Shown here piece by piece: positions 23,172-35,245 of a DNA stretch of 64,000 bases. How positions within the stretch are numbered: position 1 is the first letter of the stretch; every line of letters starts with the position of its first letter. The stretch spans positions 1 to 64,000 of the forward strand of contig JAJSSI010000064.1 of NCBI GenBank assembly GCA_031841125.1. The letters run 5' to 3'. The stretch comes from Acanthococcus lagerstroemiae. Its lineage: Eukaryota > Arthropoda > Insecta > Hemiptera > Eriococcidae. A program made the translations under genes and the position numbers. The notes beneath the pieces were generated by a model that saw only the letters and a list, made by a program, of their open reading frames with translations, searched no databases and was not told the origin of the DNA.

Positions 23172-23495
23172 CGGGGACGTACCGAAGAGTTTTTCCTGGG
23201 GGGGGGGGGGGTATCAAAGCAAAAAAACCTTCTGACCTGTTAGAATTTTTCAATTGACTCTCAACTCAAGATTCCCAAGTACCAAAGCAAAAGGAAAAAA
23301 ACCTTTTGACTTAGGTTTTCCCAACTTTTCAACTCAATTCCCAAGTATCAAAGCAGGAAACATTTTATCTCGTTGGATTTTCCTGACCCGCCTGACTGAA
23401 ATGGTAAATTTTCCCAACTACTGAGCGAAAAATTCATACAGGAGGGAGGGGGTAAGTCGCCACCATGCCCCCCCCCCCATATCAGTATGTCCCTG
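23172..23495. mobile_element. hAT-type MITE at the 3' end of the hAT gene
   Basis: 324 bp with imperfect ends CGGGGACGTACCGA and, in inverse, CAGGGACATACTGA (11/14). Flanking 8-mers TTGACATA (23164) and TTTACATA (23496) match at 7 of 8. Its interior is related to the MITE at 11799/12551 in opposite orientation. Contains a poly-G run. Confidence 0.8.
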
Positions 23496-23756
23496 TTTAC
23501 ATAGGGCATTGAAACCATTCTTTCCCGTAAATGTTTTGAAGTCCAAGTCTCGAAGAAGATTATTCTCTAAACTCAGAAGAATAAGATCCACAAGGCGTTC
23601 TTGAGTCATGCTTGTTCGTAGCCTGTTTTTAATCGTTTTCAGTTTGGAAAATGAAGGTTCACCTGAGCAGTTGGAAGCCATAATGCATAGGAACATTCTT
23701 AGGAGAATCTCAACATTGACAAAAGTACTTTTCAACTCGTTTTCGATGATGATACG

Positions 23757-23992
23757 CAGGGCCGGATTTACACTCACGAGAGGGAGGGGCCAAATGCTGT
23801 GGGGGCCCCCCAAAAAAAGTTTATAATTATTTACCAACAAAATGACAAAAACCACTGACGCAGCGCAGCCTTTCATTTTTTCCCACATGGTGTTTTTCAC
23901 TTTCCTTTGTGGGGGCCCCATTTTCGAGGTATAAATGTGAAGGCCCGGGGCCATGGACCCCCTGCCCCCCCCCTTTCCTAAATCCGGCCCTG
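23757..23992. mobile_element. hAT-type MITE, CAGGGCCGGATTTA ends
   Basis: 236 bp with 14-bp perfect terminal inverted repeats CAGGGCCGGATTTA and a perfect 8-bp duplication ATGATACG (23749-23756 and 23993-24000). It splits the LYRI/IIENE joint of the hAT transposase. A second, truncated copy lies at 26919-27092. Confidence 0.95.
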
Positions 23993-26918
23993 ATGATACG
24001 GTACAAAAAGTTTGCATTTGATTCGTTTTTATTTCTTTGATATAGTTTTACAAGCTGCTTTAATTGAAATATTTCATTTTCAAGATCTACTGGTTCTAAA
24101 TCTTCCTGATAAAAGTTTCCCTAAATTTTTTACTTGATCTTTCAATACTTCTGGTTCGATATCATCCAGCTTTTCCAAAAACCCAAAGCGTGCATCAACC
24201 TCTTTGTAAGCATCAATTCGCTCCTGTAGTGAGGTTACCAATTGATCTACAACCGGAAGGAATGCTTGCGTGTGGAATTTATCACGCGGCATTAACTCTG
24301 CCTCAGTCAACTTTTGATTTGGACAGTCGAGTGGTTGTAAACGTACATTCTGCTTCCGAATTCGTGCGTTTTCAATTATATACAAATTATTATTTGTTAA
24401 CTTTTGACACTTACTTTCATAGGTGTCAAATTCATCTCTTTTCAGTTCGACAAATGATTTAAGAGATTTCAGCAAATTAATTGCCGTAGTGTGAGTTACT
24501 GAGCCACTCTGTAAATTGACATTTGTCGCATTAAATCGCCCCAAGATTTCATTCCAGAATTCCGTATATATGCCTATTTCTAGACAAGACATTTTCTGAA
24601 GAAGGCCATAGGCTTCATTTCTGACGATATCTTTCTGTTCTGTGTTATCATATATTTTATTTAATGTATTTTGAATTTCAACGTAACCATTTTTTAGAGC
24701 TTTTATGGCATCTGCCCGACAAGACCACCGAGTGTCACTCAATTTCTTCACAGTATAGTAATCTTTTTTCACACCAAAATGCGATAATTCATCAGTCAAA
24801 ACTTTATATCGAGCTGTACTACCGGTAAAAAAAATAAACATTCCTCCATGAAGTTGAAGAAATTAACCGCTTCGAGGCAAGTGTTAGCAGCTGCTTTACC
24901 AACCAAGTTCAGAGAGTGCGCAAAGCAAGGAATAAACACAGCTGAGGGATTTTCTTGTAAAATATGTGCCTTCATGCCTTGATATTTTCCACTCATATTA
25001 GCCGCATTGTCATAGGCCTGATGACCACGACAATCAAGTATGCTAATCTCTACTTCACTCAGAAATTTTAAAAGAGCATCTGCCATTTCACGACCAGAGT
25101 ATGCCCACAATTTGGGATGAACGTTAAAAATCGCTCGACTGGTTCTAAATTTTCTACATACCTTATGGTTATCGTTAGTTGATCAATATGTGCTTCATTG
25201 GGTATCGAATCGATAGATGTTGAATAGTACTTTCCGACTCCAATTCGCCTAATTATTTCAGAGAAGACCTTTTTAGCCATTAATGCGAGAATTTCTTCGC
25301 ATATTGTGAAAGAAACATAATTTACATGGCCACTCCCCTTGTTTCCATGCTTCTTTAGATGCTCTTTGAGGAAAGGATCGTATTCCGCAATAACTTCAAG
25401 TAAGCCGAGATAATTACCATTGTTTGGAGAACCCAAAGTTTCATTTTCACCTTGGAAAGCTAAGCCACGTTCTGCAAGAAATTTTACTGCGCTGACAACC
25501 CTCTTCAGTACTTCTTGCCAATATTTTGCTTCTTGTTCAGTCTGTCAAAATTACAAAATTATTCAAAAAAAATTAAATTAACACGATGAAAGATGAATTT
25601 TTTCTATAAGTACATAGAACTGAGAGCGCCTATTGAGATTTAAGAATCTATGCACTCGTAAAATACAATAACAATAACAATTATAACAGAATTACCTGCT
25701 GTACTAGTGCACGATCAATACGATTTATGTCACGTGATCGACTAGAGAAAGCGAGAACTGCATTCACATGGTTTTTCGATGTTTCATGCTGAGTCAGTTT
25801 TTCAGACGCACGTTTCCAGTTGCACAACCCTTCTCCGGCTAAGCTGAAGATGTTTTCCGGACCCGTTATAAGTTTACAGATGTAACAGTAAATTTCTCCT
25901 GTAGAAGGAGAAAAGCACAGCCATGTTCGATTGACTTTCTTCTGATTTTTTTGCATCCGATGAAAAAGAGAGATATTGCATTTTCTTTCACTATCGATGA
26001 TGTCACTTCGAGACTGAGTAGCGCTATACTTTGAAAACGATTTGCTATCACAGTGTTGCAGTTTACTCGATCCTTGTTTAATCCAGTAATCAATGACTTT
26101 TGTGACTGACCTGGTCCATAAACCAACATCACATTTCAAATTGACATTGACAGATGATTATCTGCTTCTTCGACACTTTCAACGGAATGTAGGTCATTGG
26201 CTTCACATTCACATTCAATTGAAGTCTGTGATTGAGACTGGACATCCGATGAAGTTAGATGCGTTTCTGGTTGAGATTCGACGTCGGCAGAAGTGAAACA
26301 AGTAGACAGTGGATCTGGATGACATTCAACAGGAGTTGAATTGGAAGTGGAAGGCTGAGAATCAGTTCTAAGAAAAAACGTATCTAGTTTTTGAATCTTC
26401 AGTATCTCAGCTTCCTTTTTTTTACGTCCTTCTTCGCGATTTTTTCTTTTCTGAGAACCACTTTTATACGATCGCTGAGTTTTATGTCGATCTGCCATTT
26501 TTTCCGTTTTATTTACGAAAATGCATTCAAAACTCACAGGAAAAGTTAACGCTAGTAATGTATCAAACTTACACGACAGACGACAATACAATATACTAGC
26601 ACTACAAAATCATTGTTGTATGATAATCATAACACGCTTGCCTATAGAGTTCATACTAAAAAAAAAAAAACCTAAGATAATTCTGAAACGTTTCGTTGTT
26701 TTCCCTATGACTGCAAGATTAGTGTCTAGACGTGTAGAGGGCGACAGTATAAGCAATGTAGGTCCAAGCGGTTGCATGAAATATCAAAAGTGCCGCTGAC
26801 GCCACTATATCGGCTGTCATATACCTATACATAGGTATATCGTCGTACTGTATGACATGCACTGTACAGTAGAGCCTGTACCGCGGCAACTCTGACAAGG
26901 ATGTAAACACCAAACGTT

Positions 26919-27092
26919 AAAAAAAAGTTTTATTATTTTTACCAACAAAATGACAAAAACCACTGACGCAGAGCAGCCTTTCATTTTTTCCCACATGGTG
27001 TTTTTCACTTTCCTTTGTGGGAGACCCATTTTCGATGGATAAATGTGGGGGCCCGGGCCATGGACCCCATGCCCCCCCTAAATCCGGCCCTG
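26919..27092 (+). mobile_element. Truncated copy of the CAGGGCCGG MITE
   Basis: Highly similar to the inner and right part of 23757-23992 (AATGACAAAAACCACTGACG, CCCACATGGTGTTTTTCACT) and ends with TAAATCCGGCCCTG. The left ~60 bp and left inverted repeat are missing. Confidence 0.85.
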
Positions 27093-27857
27093 AACGAATG
27101 CATGTGGTTTCACTACAAAATTTCACCAATGGGCTTAATGAAACCGACGAGTGCCGGATCGCGTTCGACATGTCGCTCGACAAAATCAAGTGACGCGACT
27201 TTGTGGAGCGTACGGTCCACACTACATACGACTTTTGTCGCTCGACATACTGTGGACGCGCCTGAAGCAGCCATCATAATATTATTTTTTGCGTGAATAT
27301 GTTGTAGTTCAGTTGATGATCCAATAAACACATTCGCGATACATCAACAGGCTACTTTGAATACGTAGCATGAACATTTTAAATTCAATTTACAGTTTGC
27401 GAATATGCGGTCTTGCCAAAGTACTACGTACTACTAAATAGTTTTTTTGAAAGGAGGTAATCAATTTTACAACCTGTACGTGCATTGGATAATAGAAGCC
27501 GAAATATCCCTTAATGGATCGGCAAGTGAAAATATATGTCTTAAGGAAGGTGAAAAGAAAAACGAAAACCGGAACTTGAACAAACGAATAGCTCGTAGTT
27601 TTATTAGTTTGTTTTACATGAACGGTTTTCAAGGTCCGATCGGTGTTTAAGGTGTCTTTTTTCTCTCTTTTTTTTTGTTGCTCTTTGTGCACTTTCGGAA
27701 ACGTAAAAGAATCTCTCGCACATTAATGCAAAATCTTTCATACAGATTAGAGGAGAAAACTTGAACAATGTCGAATATGGTGCATTTATCTGATATTACA
27801 TACCTAATATGTTTATAGTGGCTTCATGTTTAGGTTGTATTCATTGGCATCCTCCAG
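27093..27857. other. No gene; palindromic TGTCGCTCGACA boxes
   Basis: Short open frames only. Two TGTCGCTCGACA-type palindromes (about 27170 and 27236) flank a GTCCACAC block, which may be an eroded small transposon. Not classified. Confidence 0.4.
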
Positions 27858-28365
27858 GTTCAACATATCGAGAATGACATTTTTGCAGTTGGGGCGGAGG
27901 TCTACCCTTCAGGTCCACAAGAGATTTCAATTCACAAAGGGTCACCAATAAAGTCTCGAAAATCGAGAAACAGATTTTCGAAGTTGAAGGTGGGGGACAC
28001 ACCTCCGACTCATGAAAGATGAAATAGGAAAAATAAAAAGTTCAACCAGATCCGAAAGATCGAGGATTAAATTTTCAAAGTTGGGGCGACAATCTATCTC
28101 CCGGCTTCAAAAACTACCGATCTAAAAAATAACCAAGTTCACGAAACACAAGTTTCAAAGTTCGGAAAACCGAGAAAAAGGGGGTCACCTCTCGAGTCCA
28201 CAAAAGATTCAGATTGTGAGAATAAAAGTTACTCGAAGAATAAGTATTAAATTCTGAAAAATCGAAAATTAAATTTTCCGAGCCTGAGGCGGAGGTCCAC
28301 CATCGAATCACCAAAACAATTAGATGGAAAAAATAAAAATTTGTGACCCTCCATAGTCCATACTA

Positions 28366-28579
28366 CAAGGGCATTTCGGTACAAAAAATCGACTTTGACA
28401 TTATGTTCGATTTTGGTAGGTCAAAGAATACTCTTCAACACTGTGAGCCTGTGAACTCGAAAAAGCGAAAGTGATAGAGCGCAAGAGTGGGCGTCGATAG
28501 GTTACCGCGTTCTCGAGATTCACGTATGAATCTGTATGTGTCTCCTGTAAAATTAATGTTTCGTACCGACGTGCCCTTT
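28366..28579. mobile_element. TA-flanked MITE in the satellite
   Basis: 214 bp with ~20-bp imperfect ends CAAGGGCATTTCGGTACAAA and, in inverse, AAAGGGCACGTCGGTACGAA. Flanking TA is at 28364-28365 and 28580-28581. Likely of the Tc1/mariner type. Confidence 0.75.
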
Positions 28580-30872
28580 TAATTTGGACGGTCACATTTA
28601 TCGAAAAATAATGTTTAAAGTAGATAAACGACTGCACGAAAGATTCCAACTGAAAAAATAAAAAGGTCACCAAAAATATTTTTAAAGGCCGAAAAATTGA
28701 GAATTGGAGTTTCGGAGTTCGGGGTCACTCTACTCCACAAAGTAGTTAGATCGACAAAATAAGGGGTTCGCGGAAAAGTACTGTTCAAGAAGGAAAATCA
28801 CGAGTTAGACTTACAGAGTTGGGGGTGGGGTCCACTCCTCAGCGCTAAAAATCTTCAAAAAAAAATAAATAAATAAATAAAAAGGTTACCAAAAATATTT
28901 TTACATGCCGAAAAATCGTGAATTAGAATGTTCGGACTTGTGGGTGGGGAGCCACCCTTCGTGTCCACAGAAGACTTCAATACAACAACTATGGTTTCAC
29001 GGAAAACAATTTTTGAAGCCTGTAGATTTTCGGCGTTGGGGTGGGGGTCCACTTCTTGGATCTACAAAAGACTTCGATCCAAAATATAAGAGTTGATCAA
29101 AAAATGATTTTTAAGCCTGAAACATTGAGATTTTAATTTCCAGTCGTGGGTGGGATCAGCCCTTCGGACTCACATAAGATTTCAATTGAAAAAAATAAAC
29201 AGTCCCCATGAATATATTTGAGAGGCTGAAAATCGAGAATTAGATTTTTGCGGCTGGGGTTGGGGTCCACCCCTCAGATCCACAAAACACTTCGATCAAC
29301 AAAAGCCTGAAAAATCTAGACCGACGTTCGAAGTTGGGAGCGTGGTCAACCCCTCGGATTCACGAATATTTTAATCGAAGAAATAAAAAGTTCATCAAAA
29401 ATAATTTAAAGGTCGAAAAATCCAGAATTGTTGAGGGCAAGAATCCACCTTTCGAGTCTACAAAATGTGGCAATCGAAATGAGAGGAGGTTTACAAAAGA
29501 TAATTCAGAAGTTTGAAGAATCGAGAATTAGATTTCCGGAGTTCAGGATGTGCTCCACCCCTCAAGTCCGCAATAGATTTTATTAAAACAAGGAAAATAA
29601 AAATTTAATAATTCAAAATCGAAAATTAGACTTTCGGAGTTGCTGGTGTGGGTTTACCTATCAGATCCACAAAATACTGCGACCAACGAAACAGGGGTTC
29701 ACGGAACATTATTGCTCAAGCCTGAAAAATCAAGAATTAGGCTTCCAGAGTTGATGGCTGGGTCAAACATTGGATCCCACAAATAATTATAACTGAAAAA
29801 CTGAAAAGGTCACGAAAAATATTTTTAAAGGGTTAAAACTCGAGAATTAGATTTTCGGAATTAGGTGGGGTTCCACTCCTCGGGTCCAACAAAGACTTCG
29901 ATCAGAAAAACAAGGGGATCACCGAAAATTATTTTTCACGTCAGAAAAATGGAGAATTGGATTTCCAGAGTTGGGGGCGGGGTCAACCCATCGGGACTAC
30001 AATCGATTTGAATCGAAAAAACAAAAATTTCATCAAGAATAAATTTGAAAGACCGAAAAGTCGAGATTTTTATTTTAGGAGGCGAGGGGGTCTATCCCTT
30101 GGGTCCACAGATGATTTCGATCAAACAATAGAAGGGTTACAATCTTTCAACCGCTAACAATCAAGAATTTCGTGACCGGAGTTGGGGACGAGGAATCCTC
30201 TCCTCTGATCCATAATCCATCGATTAACAAAGTAAGGGGTTCACAGAAAACTATTGTTCAAGACTGAAAAGTCAAGAATTAGACTTCCGGAGTTGGGAGC
30301 AGGGTCAATCCTTTGGCCCTAAAAATGATTTCAATCGAAAACAAAAACAGTTCACCGAAAGTAATCTTTAAAGGCCGAAAAATCAATAATTAGACTTTCA
30401 AGGTTCGGGCGGGGGGTCTACTTTTTGAGTCTACAGAATGTATCAATCGAAAAAAGAAGTTAAAAACAATTGCTAAGTTTGAAGTATCGAGAGTTAGATT
30501 TCCGGAATTCGGGATGCGTTTTACCTTTCAAATCCATATTATATTTCGACCAAAAAATAAATTACAGCAACAATACGTACTTTTAAAGGCCAAGATATCG
30601 AAAATTATATTTTTGTGGTTGGGGGTTGGGGATGGGTTGGCCCCCGTCTGATCCACAAAATCCTTCGATAAACAAAATAAGAGGTTCGCGGAAAATTATT
30701 TATCAAGCCTGAATAATCGAGAATTGGACTTCCAGAGTTGGGGGCGTGGTCGACCCCTCGGCCCCATAAAAGATTCCAATTGAAATAAAAAAATGGTCAC
30801 CAAAAATATTTTTGAAGACCGAAAAATCAAGAATTTGATTTTCGAAGTTATGGGCGGGGGCTCACTCCTCGG

Positions 30873-31070
30873 CAGTGGCGTAGCCAGGGGGGATCGAGGT
30901 TGAATCCCCCCCCCGCTTTGAGATGAGAATTTTTTTATATGCTGGCAGTATCACAGTGAATGCACGAAATGAAATTTAAATCCAGTTACATAACTGAAGT
31001 TGAAAAGCACAAAATACTGATACGTCAATGTAAAAACATACAGTTCATGTTAGGTGTATCCCCCCCCCCA
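30873..31070 (+). mobile_element. hAT element 5' end fragment in the satellite
   Basis: Begins CAGTGGCGTAGCCAGGGGGG, an end sequence common in hAT elements, and runs to a C-rich tract near 31065. No matching right inverted repeat is present, so it is truncated or rearranged. Confidence 0.55.
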
Positions 31071-31641
31071 ATTTTGCTGATCTAACTATTATTAAAACAA
31101 ACGTAAGTTATTAGACGGGGGTTAACGCATTATTTGAATTGAAAATATGAGACGTTCACCAAGAATAACTTTGAGAAGCTGAAAAATCGAGTTCTAGATT
31201 TTCGTCGTAGGTGGGAGAGTTATTCCTTCATCCACAAAAGATCTCGATTAAAAATAAGGGTTTATGGAAAATTGTTTTTCAACACCTACAATCGAGAATT
31301 TGATTACCGGAGTTGGGGTGCGGTCGACCCCTCGGAACCACAAATTATTTCAATTGAAAAAAAAAAGTTCACCAACAAAATCTCGAAGATATACTCTTTC
31401 GTTGTTGGGGGCGCGAGTCCACTTTTCCAGTATACAAAATGTATCAGTTGAAAAAAGGGGAGGTCTACGTAAAATAATTCAGAAATTTGAAGAATCGAGA
31501 ATTAGATTTCCAGAATTCAGGACGGGCTTTACCCCTCAAATCCACAAAAGATTTTTTTCAAAAAAATAAAAGGTTAACGAAAAATGAATATTGAAGTTCG
31601 AAGATTCAAGAATTTGATTTTCGGAGTTGAGGTTGAGGGTC

Positions 31642-32530
31642 GGGCGAATGTAATCTGCACACACATTTCATTTTGAAAATATAAACTGCTCACAGTGTAA
31701 TTTGCACACAGAACGACGAGTATATTCTGAATGTATTTTGCTCACACTTGTAATGTATTTTGCTCACATCGGTCATTTTATATAGAAAACAGTATTTTGC
31801 ACACAGTGCTACTTTAACGGGTAACTCTACGGTAAATTACGAATATAACAGGTAAGTCTAGGGTAAAATGTAACGTAATAAATAATGTAAAACATGAACG
31901 TAGAATAGACTGAGATCAGTCGAGTAGTCGAGTAATTACAAGTAAAATTTTGAAAAACTAACAACGAATTTCCTCGAATACCAGGGAGAAATTTAAGCAA
32001 CTGCGAACTCATCGTTTCAGGTGGTGAACTCATCCTTAATACCTACAGCGCAAACTACAATTCGAATGATTAGATATACTTACCTATATGGGAACAAAAC
32101 TTAACTCCAATGTAGCATTCACATATTATGTACGAGATCGTTTCGAAATTAACTGAAAACTTTTTGTAATTATAAATAGACATTTAGGAGTTTGCAATAA
32201 TAGAACAGGTACTTGTACATAGTGTACATACAAAGATAACATACGCTGATCTCTTATCTGTACTGGCAAGAGTTTCTCCATCTTCCATCAATTCATTCTC
32301 ACTCCATTCTACACCGTACATAATTTAAGCCGTAACGATCGAGTAAAGTGTGAGCAGAATACGTCCTTCAATGAAAAGGAAGAATGTAATGTGCTCACAC
32401 TTCTCCCCCTGTCGGGAGACTGTAAAGTGCTCACACTTTTCCCCTGCCTTTTGCAGTGTGTGCACTTTACAGTGTGAGCAAAATACATACTTTCGTATTT
32501 TCTGAAAGTGTGAGCAGTTTACTTTCTCCC
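31642..32530. mobile_element. 889-bp non-autonomous element with mirrored 14-mer repeats
   Basis: It interrupts the satellite and is flanked by a perfect 8-bp duplication TGAGGGTC (31634-31641 and 32531-32538). The ends pair imperfectly: GGGCGAATGTAATCTGC and, in inverse, GGGAGAAAGTAAACTGC, continuing CACAC. The left ~170 bp carries several GTATTTTGCTCACA-like boxes and the right ~200 bp carries the same boxes inverted (TGTGAGCAAAATAC, GTAAAGTGCTCACAC). The ~480-bp centre is unique and has no transposase. The 8-bp duplication fits hAT, Merlin or P-type superfamilies, but the end sequence does not decide between them. Confidence 0.82.
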
Positions 32531-33039
32531 TGAGGGTCCACATGTTGAATCCATAAAATACTTCGATCAACAAAAAAGGGGTTCACGGAGAATTATTGTT
32601 CAAGACTGAAAAATCGATAATTAGACTTCCGGAGTTCAACAGACTTCGACAATCGAAAATTGTGAGAAAATCGAGAATTTGATTTCCAGAGTTGGGGGCG
32701 GAGTCAACCCATCGCGACTGAACCATTAGACCCCACAAATTATTACAACTGCAAGACGGATAAGGTCACTAAAAATATTTCTAAAGGCCAAAAAATCGAG
32801 AATTCGATTTTCGGAGTTGAGGTGGGATTCCACTCCTCAGGTCCACAAAATAATTTGGAAGTTCGAAGAATCTAGAGCTATATATTCGGAGTTGGGGTGG
32901 GGGTCAACCCCCAGGGTCCACGAATTTTTTCGATCAACAAATTAAGAGGATCACTGGAAATAATTGTTCAAGCCTGCAAATTCGAGAATTAGACTTCCGG
33001 AATTGAACCCAAAAAAGATTCCAATTGCAAAAATTAACA

Positions 33040-33560
33040 GAGGTCATACTGCCCCTTCGAAGATCCATTAACCCTACACCCGGAAACTCCCGTCATGATG
33101 ACCACCTCCACCATCCCTCCCCCAAGAGGACGCCTTCATCCACGACGACCTCTTCCGAACCACAGCCTTGATCTCCCTTTCAACAGCCACCTTCTCTCAC
33201 CAAGGAATTCCTCCTCCACCAGAACCTCTCATCCATCACTACCCCCGCCCCCACCCAGGCCTTAATTTCATTCACAATCCTTCACCACGGCTTTCTCCCT
33301 CCATGACCCAATCTTCACAACGACCCTCCTCCAAGGCCCTCCTCCCTCACCACGAACTCCCTGATCTCCCATGGCCGTCCTCCTAAATAAATATGACCGC
33401 CCTCGCTATCTCCCTCTCCTCATTCGGTCACTCCTGGGAGTAGCTTAGGATCTCAGGTCCATGGGAGTTTTTTCCTAGGGGGGTTGGCTGGGGAGGAGGA
33501 GGCGGTGGATTTTTAGTTCCCGCGTGAAAGAGTTTCTGAAAATCATACAAAAAAGTATTC
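33040..33560 (+). repeat. Pyrimidine-rich repeat, copy 1
   Basis: C/T-rich DNA with TTCCTCCTCCACCAGAACCT, ending in a G-rich GGAGGAGGAGGCGGTGGATT tract. It resembles 54880-55400. A proline/serine-rich 72-codon frame at 33168-33386 is best explained by composition. Confidence 0.6.
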
Positions 33561-35025
33561 ATCCGTGTACAAGGTGTGAATCCGCTCCCTGATAGTGAAT
33601 GTGGTGATTTTCCTTGAGGAGCCAGTAAGAAGACATTCAGAGAAGGTACTCGTTCAATGTCAAATAATTCTAATTCATACTAACGGAATAGGAGTCAGTA
33701 GAACTTTGAAATTTAAATCTTTTGGGCCCTACAGTGAGGCCAGCAGTCATCCTGGAGCGATCAGAAACGGAATTGGAAATTGATGCATGCACAATGGTTT
33801 GCAGAGTAACACTACATTTTGGTGAAATTCGCTTCACCCAAAAACTTTGAACCTCCCCGGTGAGTGAATATTTCTTTGGAGACAGATTGAAGCGGGTTTC
33901 TTTTCCCATAGAGATTGACCAGTTTTCCGCCTGTTTTCTTAAATTTCATTTTTCCATTGTAGTAACGCTTAGCGAATGCGATATACTCAAAAAGCATGCC
34001 TTTAATCTTACGTCACATAGAGTGAAATTTCCCTCCCCAGTGGGAAATAGTGCATTATTTTGCGAGTGCGAGTGTATTAGGAGAAGGAGTTTTATAGTAT
34101 TGCCTGTAGAAGAGCGTGCTACTGGTTGTGCTAACAACCCTGTAAAATAAACATTCGTTTCCTCCCATTCTTGGGAAAAATCCTGGCAACGCCGATTTTA
34201 AAAATTATGGCTTTCATCAATTTTAAGAGTAGCTTGGATTATGAGTGTGAGTGAAATTGCTGTTTCTTCCAACGACTAAAAGTTTTCATGTACATAACAC
34301 GAACATGGAGGAGTGACACAGTTGTGTTTAATAAATTGCATAGTCTTCCTGTTACAAGGAATAGGAAACAATGAACGTAAGAAGGAGTGTAAGAAGGAGC
34401 ACCACAGAGGTACGAGAGATACGATACAGCTAACTAGAAGAGAACAAGAGAAGGCGAAATGACAAAACATGACTGCCAAAAATAACGATACTAGTTTGAG
34501 TTTGAGCTTTGCTCGATATAAGAAAAAGAACGACAATGAACGAACGATGATAAGAATTATTCGCCAAGGAAGAGTGAAAACGAGCGTGTTCGTCTGCTCG
34601 GTAGAGCGCTACATTATTACGGAGTCACAGGCATGCGTACACGAGCAGGCAGTGAACCAGAGCTACGTGCGTCACATGTACAGTCACGGTCCGGTCTCAC
34701 GGTTTTGAGTGGGCCTTTCTCGAGAACGTGCAAACGTACCCTGTTACTACCTCGCGATCAGCGAGGTCGCTTGTTGAATCCACGATTGTTGATAAGATTA
34801 TTTGATAAAGGAGTTCTTAGATGTGATAAAACATAGAACTTACAGGATACTGGATTATTAGAAGTCGAGTTGGGTGGGAGTGTTCGTTAGCGCACTCTGT
34901 GCGGCATAACCTTATAACCTACATCTCGCCTTCCAACACAACACAAGCTACCGACTCTATTTGAGTATTATTATTATACATATGATCGGATATGATCGAT
35001 GAAAGGAAGGATAGGATCGGGACTG
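33561..35025. other. No supported gene
   Basis: Several overlapping frames of 60-96 codons on both strands, none with a recognisable motif. Confidence 0.5.
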
Positions 35026-35043
35026 GTTCAAATGAGTACATGG
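35026..35043 (+). repeat. Second 16-bp array, part left of the copia insertion
   Basis: One unit, GTTCAAATGAGTACAT, plus GG, continuous with 40841-40936 when the copia element and its duplicated CATGG are removed. Confidence 0.85.
35039..35043. repeat. Copia target duplication, left
   Basis: CATGG, repeated at 40838-40842. Five bp is the usual length for Ty1/copia elements. Confidence 0.92.
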
Positions 35044-35234
35044 TGTCACGATATAATTACGAATACCGAGTTTTACACCGTTGCACCTTATGCACGTTTT
35101 CATTCGAATGCCGGCCCGCATTGAACTTCGCGTTGTGAGGGTGACGGTTGTATCGTGAGGTGTGATGGCCATGCCGTGTCTCACGGAACGAGGAACAGGT
35201 GACATGGATAGGTGGGTATATTCCACCGCTGACA
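35044..35234 (-). repeat. Copia 3' LTR
   Basis: 191 bp, TG...CA bounded, 190/191 identical to 40647-40837. Confidence 0.96.
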
Positions 35235-35245
35235 CCCCCTCCCAA
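35235..35245 (-). promoter_or_regulatory. Copia polypurine tract
   Basis: The minus strand reads TTGGGAGGGGG directly before the LTR start TGTCAG, the position of the plus-strand primer. Confidence 0.8.

Larger units (their letters stand above)
23140..26498 (-). pseudogene. hAT transposase pseudogene (ZMYM/TTF-finger, DUF4371 type)
   Basis: The start is ATG at 26498 (MADRHKTQRSYKSGSQKRK), a basic N-terminus usual for this group. Domains follow in order: a TTF-type zinc finger (about 26010-25760; LCFSPSTGEIYCYIC, then H...H near NHVNAV); a small intron 25542-25695 with GT-AG and matching phase; the DUF4371 segment (LLEVIAEYDPFLKEHL, SIDSIPNEAHIDQLT); the catalytic-region blocks DCRGHQAYDNAANMSG and FIPCFAHSLNLVG; DTRWSCRADA; and the C-terminal hAT dimerisation domain (NSANFLYRI-like joint, ILLRMFLCIMASNCSGEPSFS, LLSLENNLLRDLDF). 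Frameshifts lie near 26140, 25105, 24835 (beside a T run) and 24105. A 236-bp MITE interrupts it at 23757 and a 324-bp MITE interrupts the last codons. The intact gene would encode about 870 aa. The element's own ends were not found. Confidence 0.9.
27858..33030 (+). repeat. Diverged ~105-bp satellite block
   Basis: A repeating pattern recurs roughly every 95-115 bp, about 35 or more times: GAAAAATCGAGAATTAGA, then TTCGGAGTTGGGG, a GGTCCACCCCTCGG block, TCCACAAAAGATTTCGATC, and AAAAATAAAAAGTTCACC. Units are heavily diverged and no frame is kept, so it is not a coding repeat. It is interrupted at 28366-28579, ~30873-31070 and 31642-32530 by transposon sequences. Related units are at 20745-21520 (minus) and 53640-53985 (plus). 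Confidence 0.9.

Noticed and set aside
28855..32033. Several 60-100-codon frames in the satellite
   Set aside because: They are readings of the ~105-bp repeat; frames are not kept from unit to unit.
27858..33030. CRISPR array
   Set aside because: Units are diverged along their whole length with no constant repeat/unique spacer alternation, and the genome is eukaryotic.
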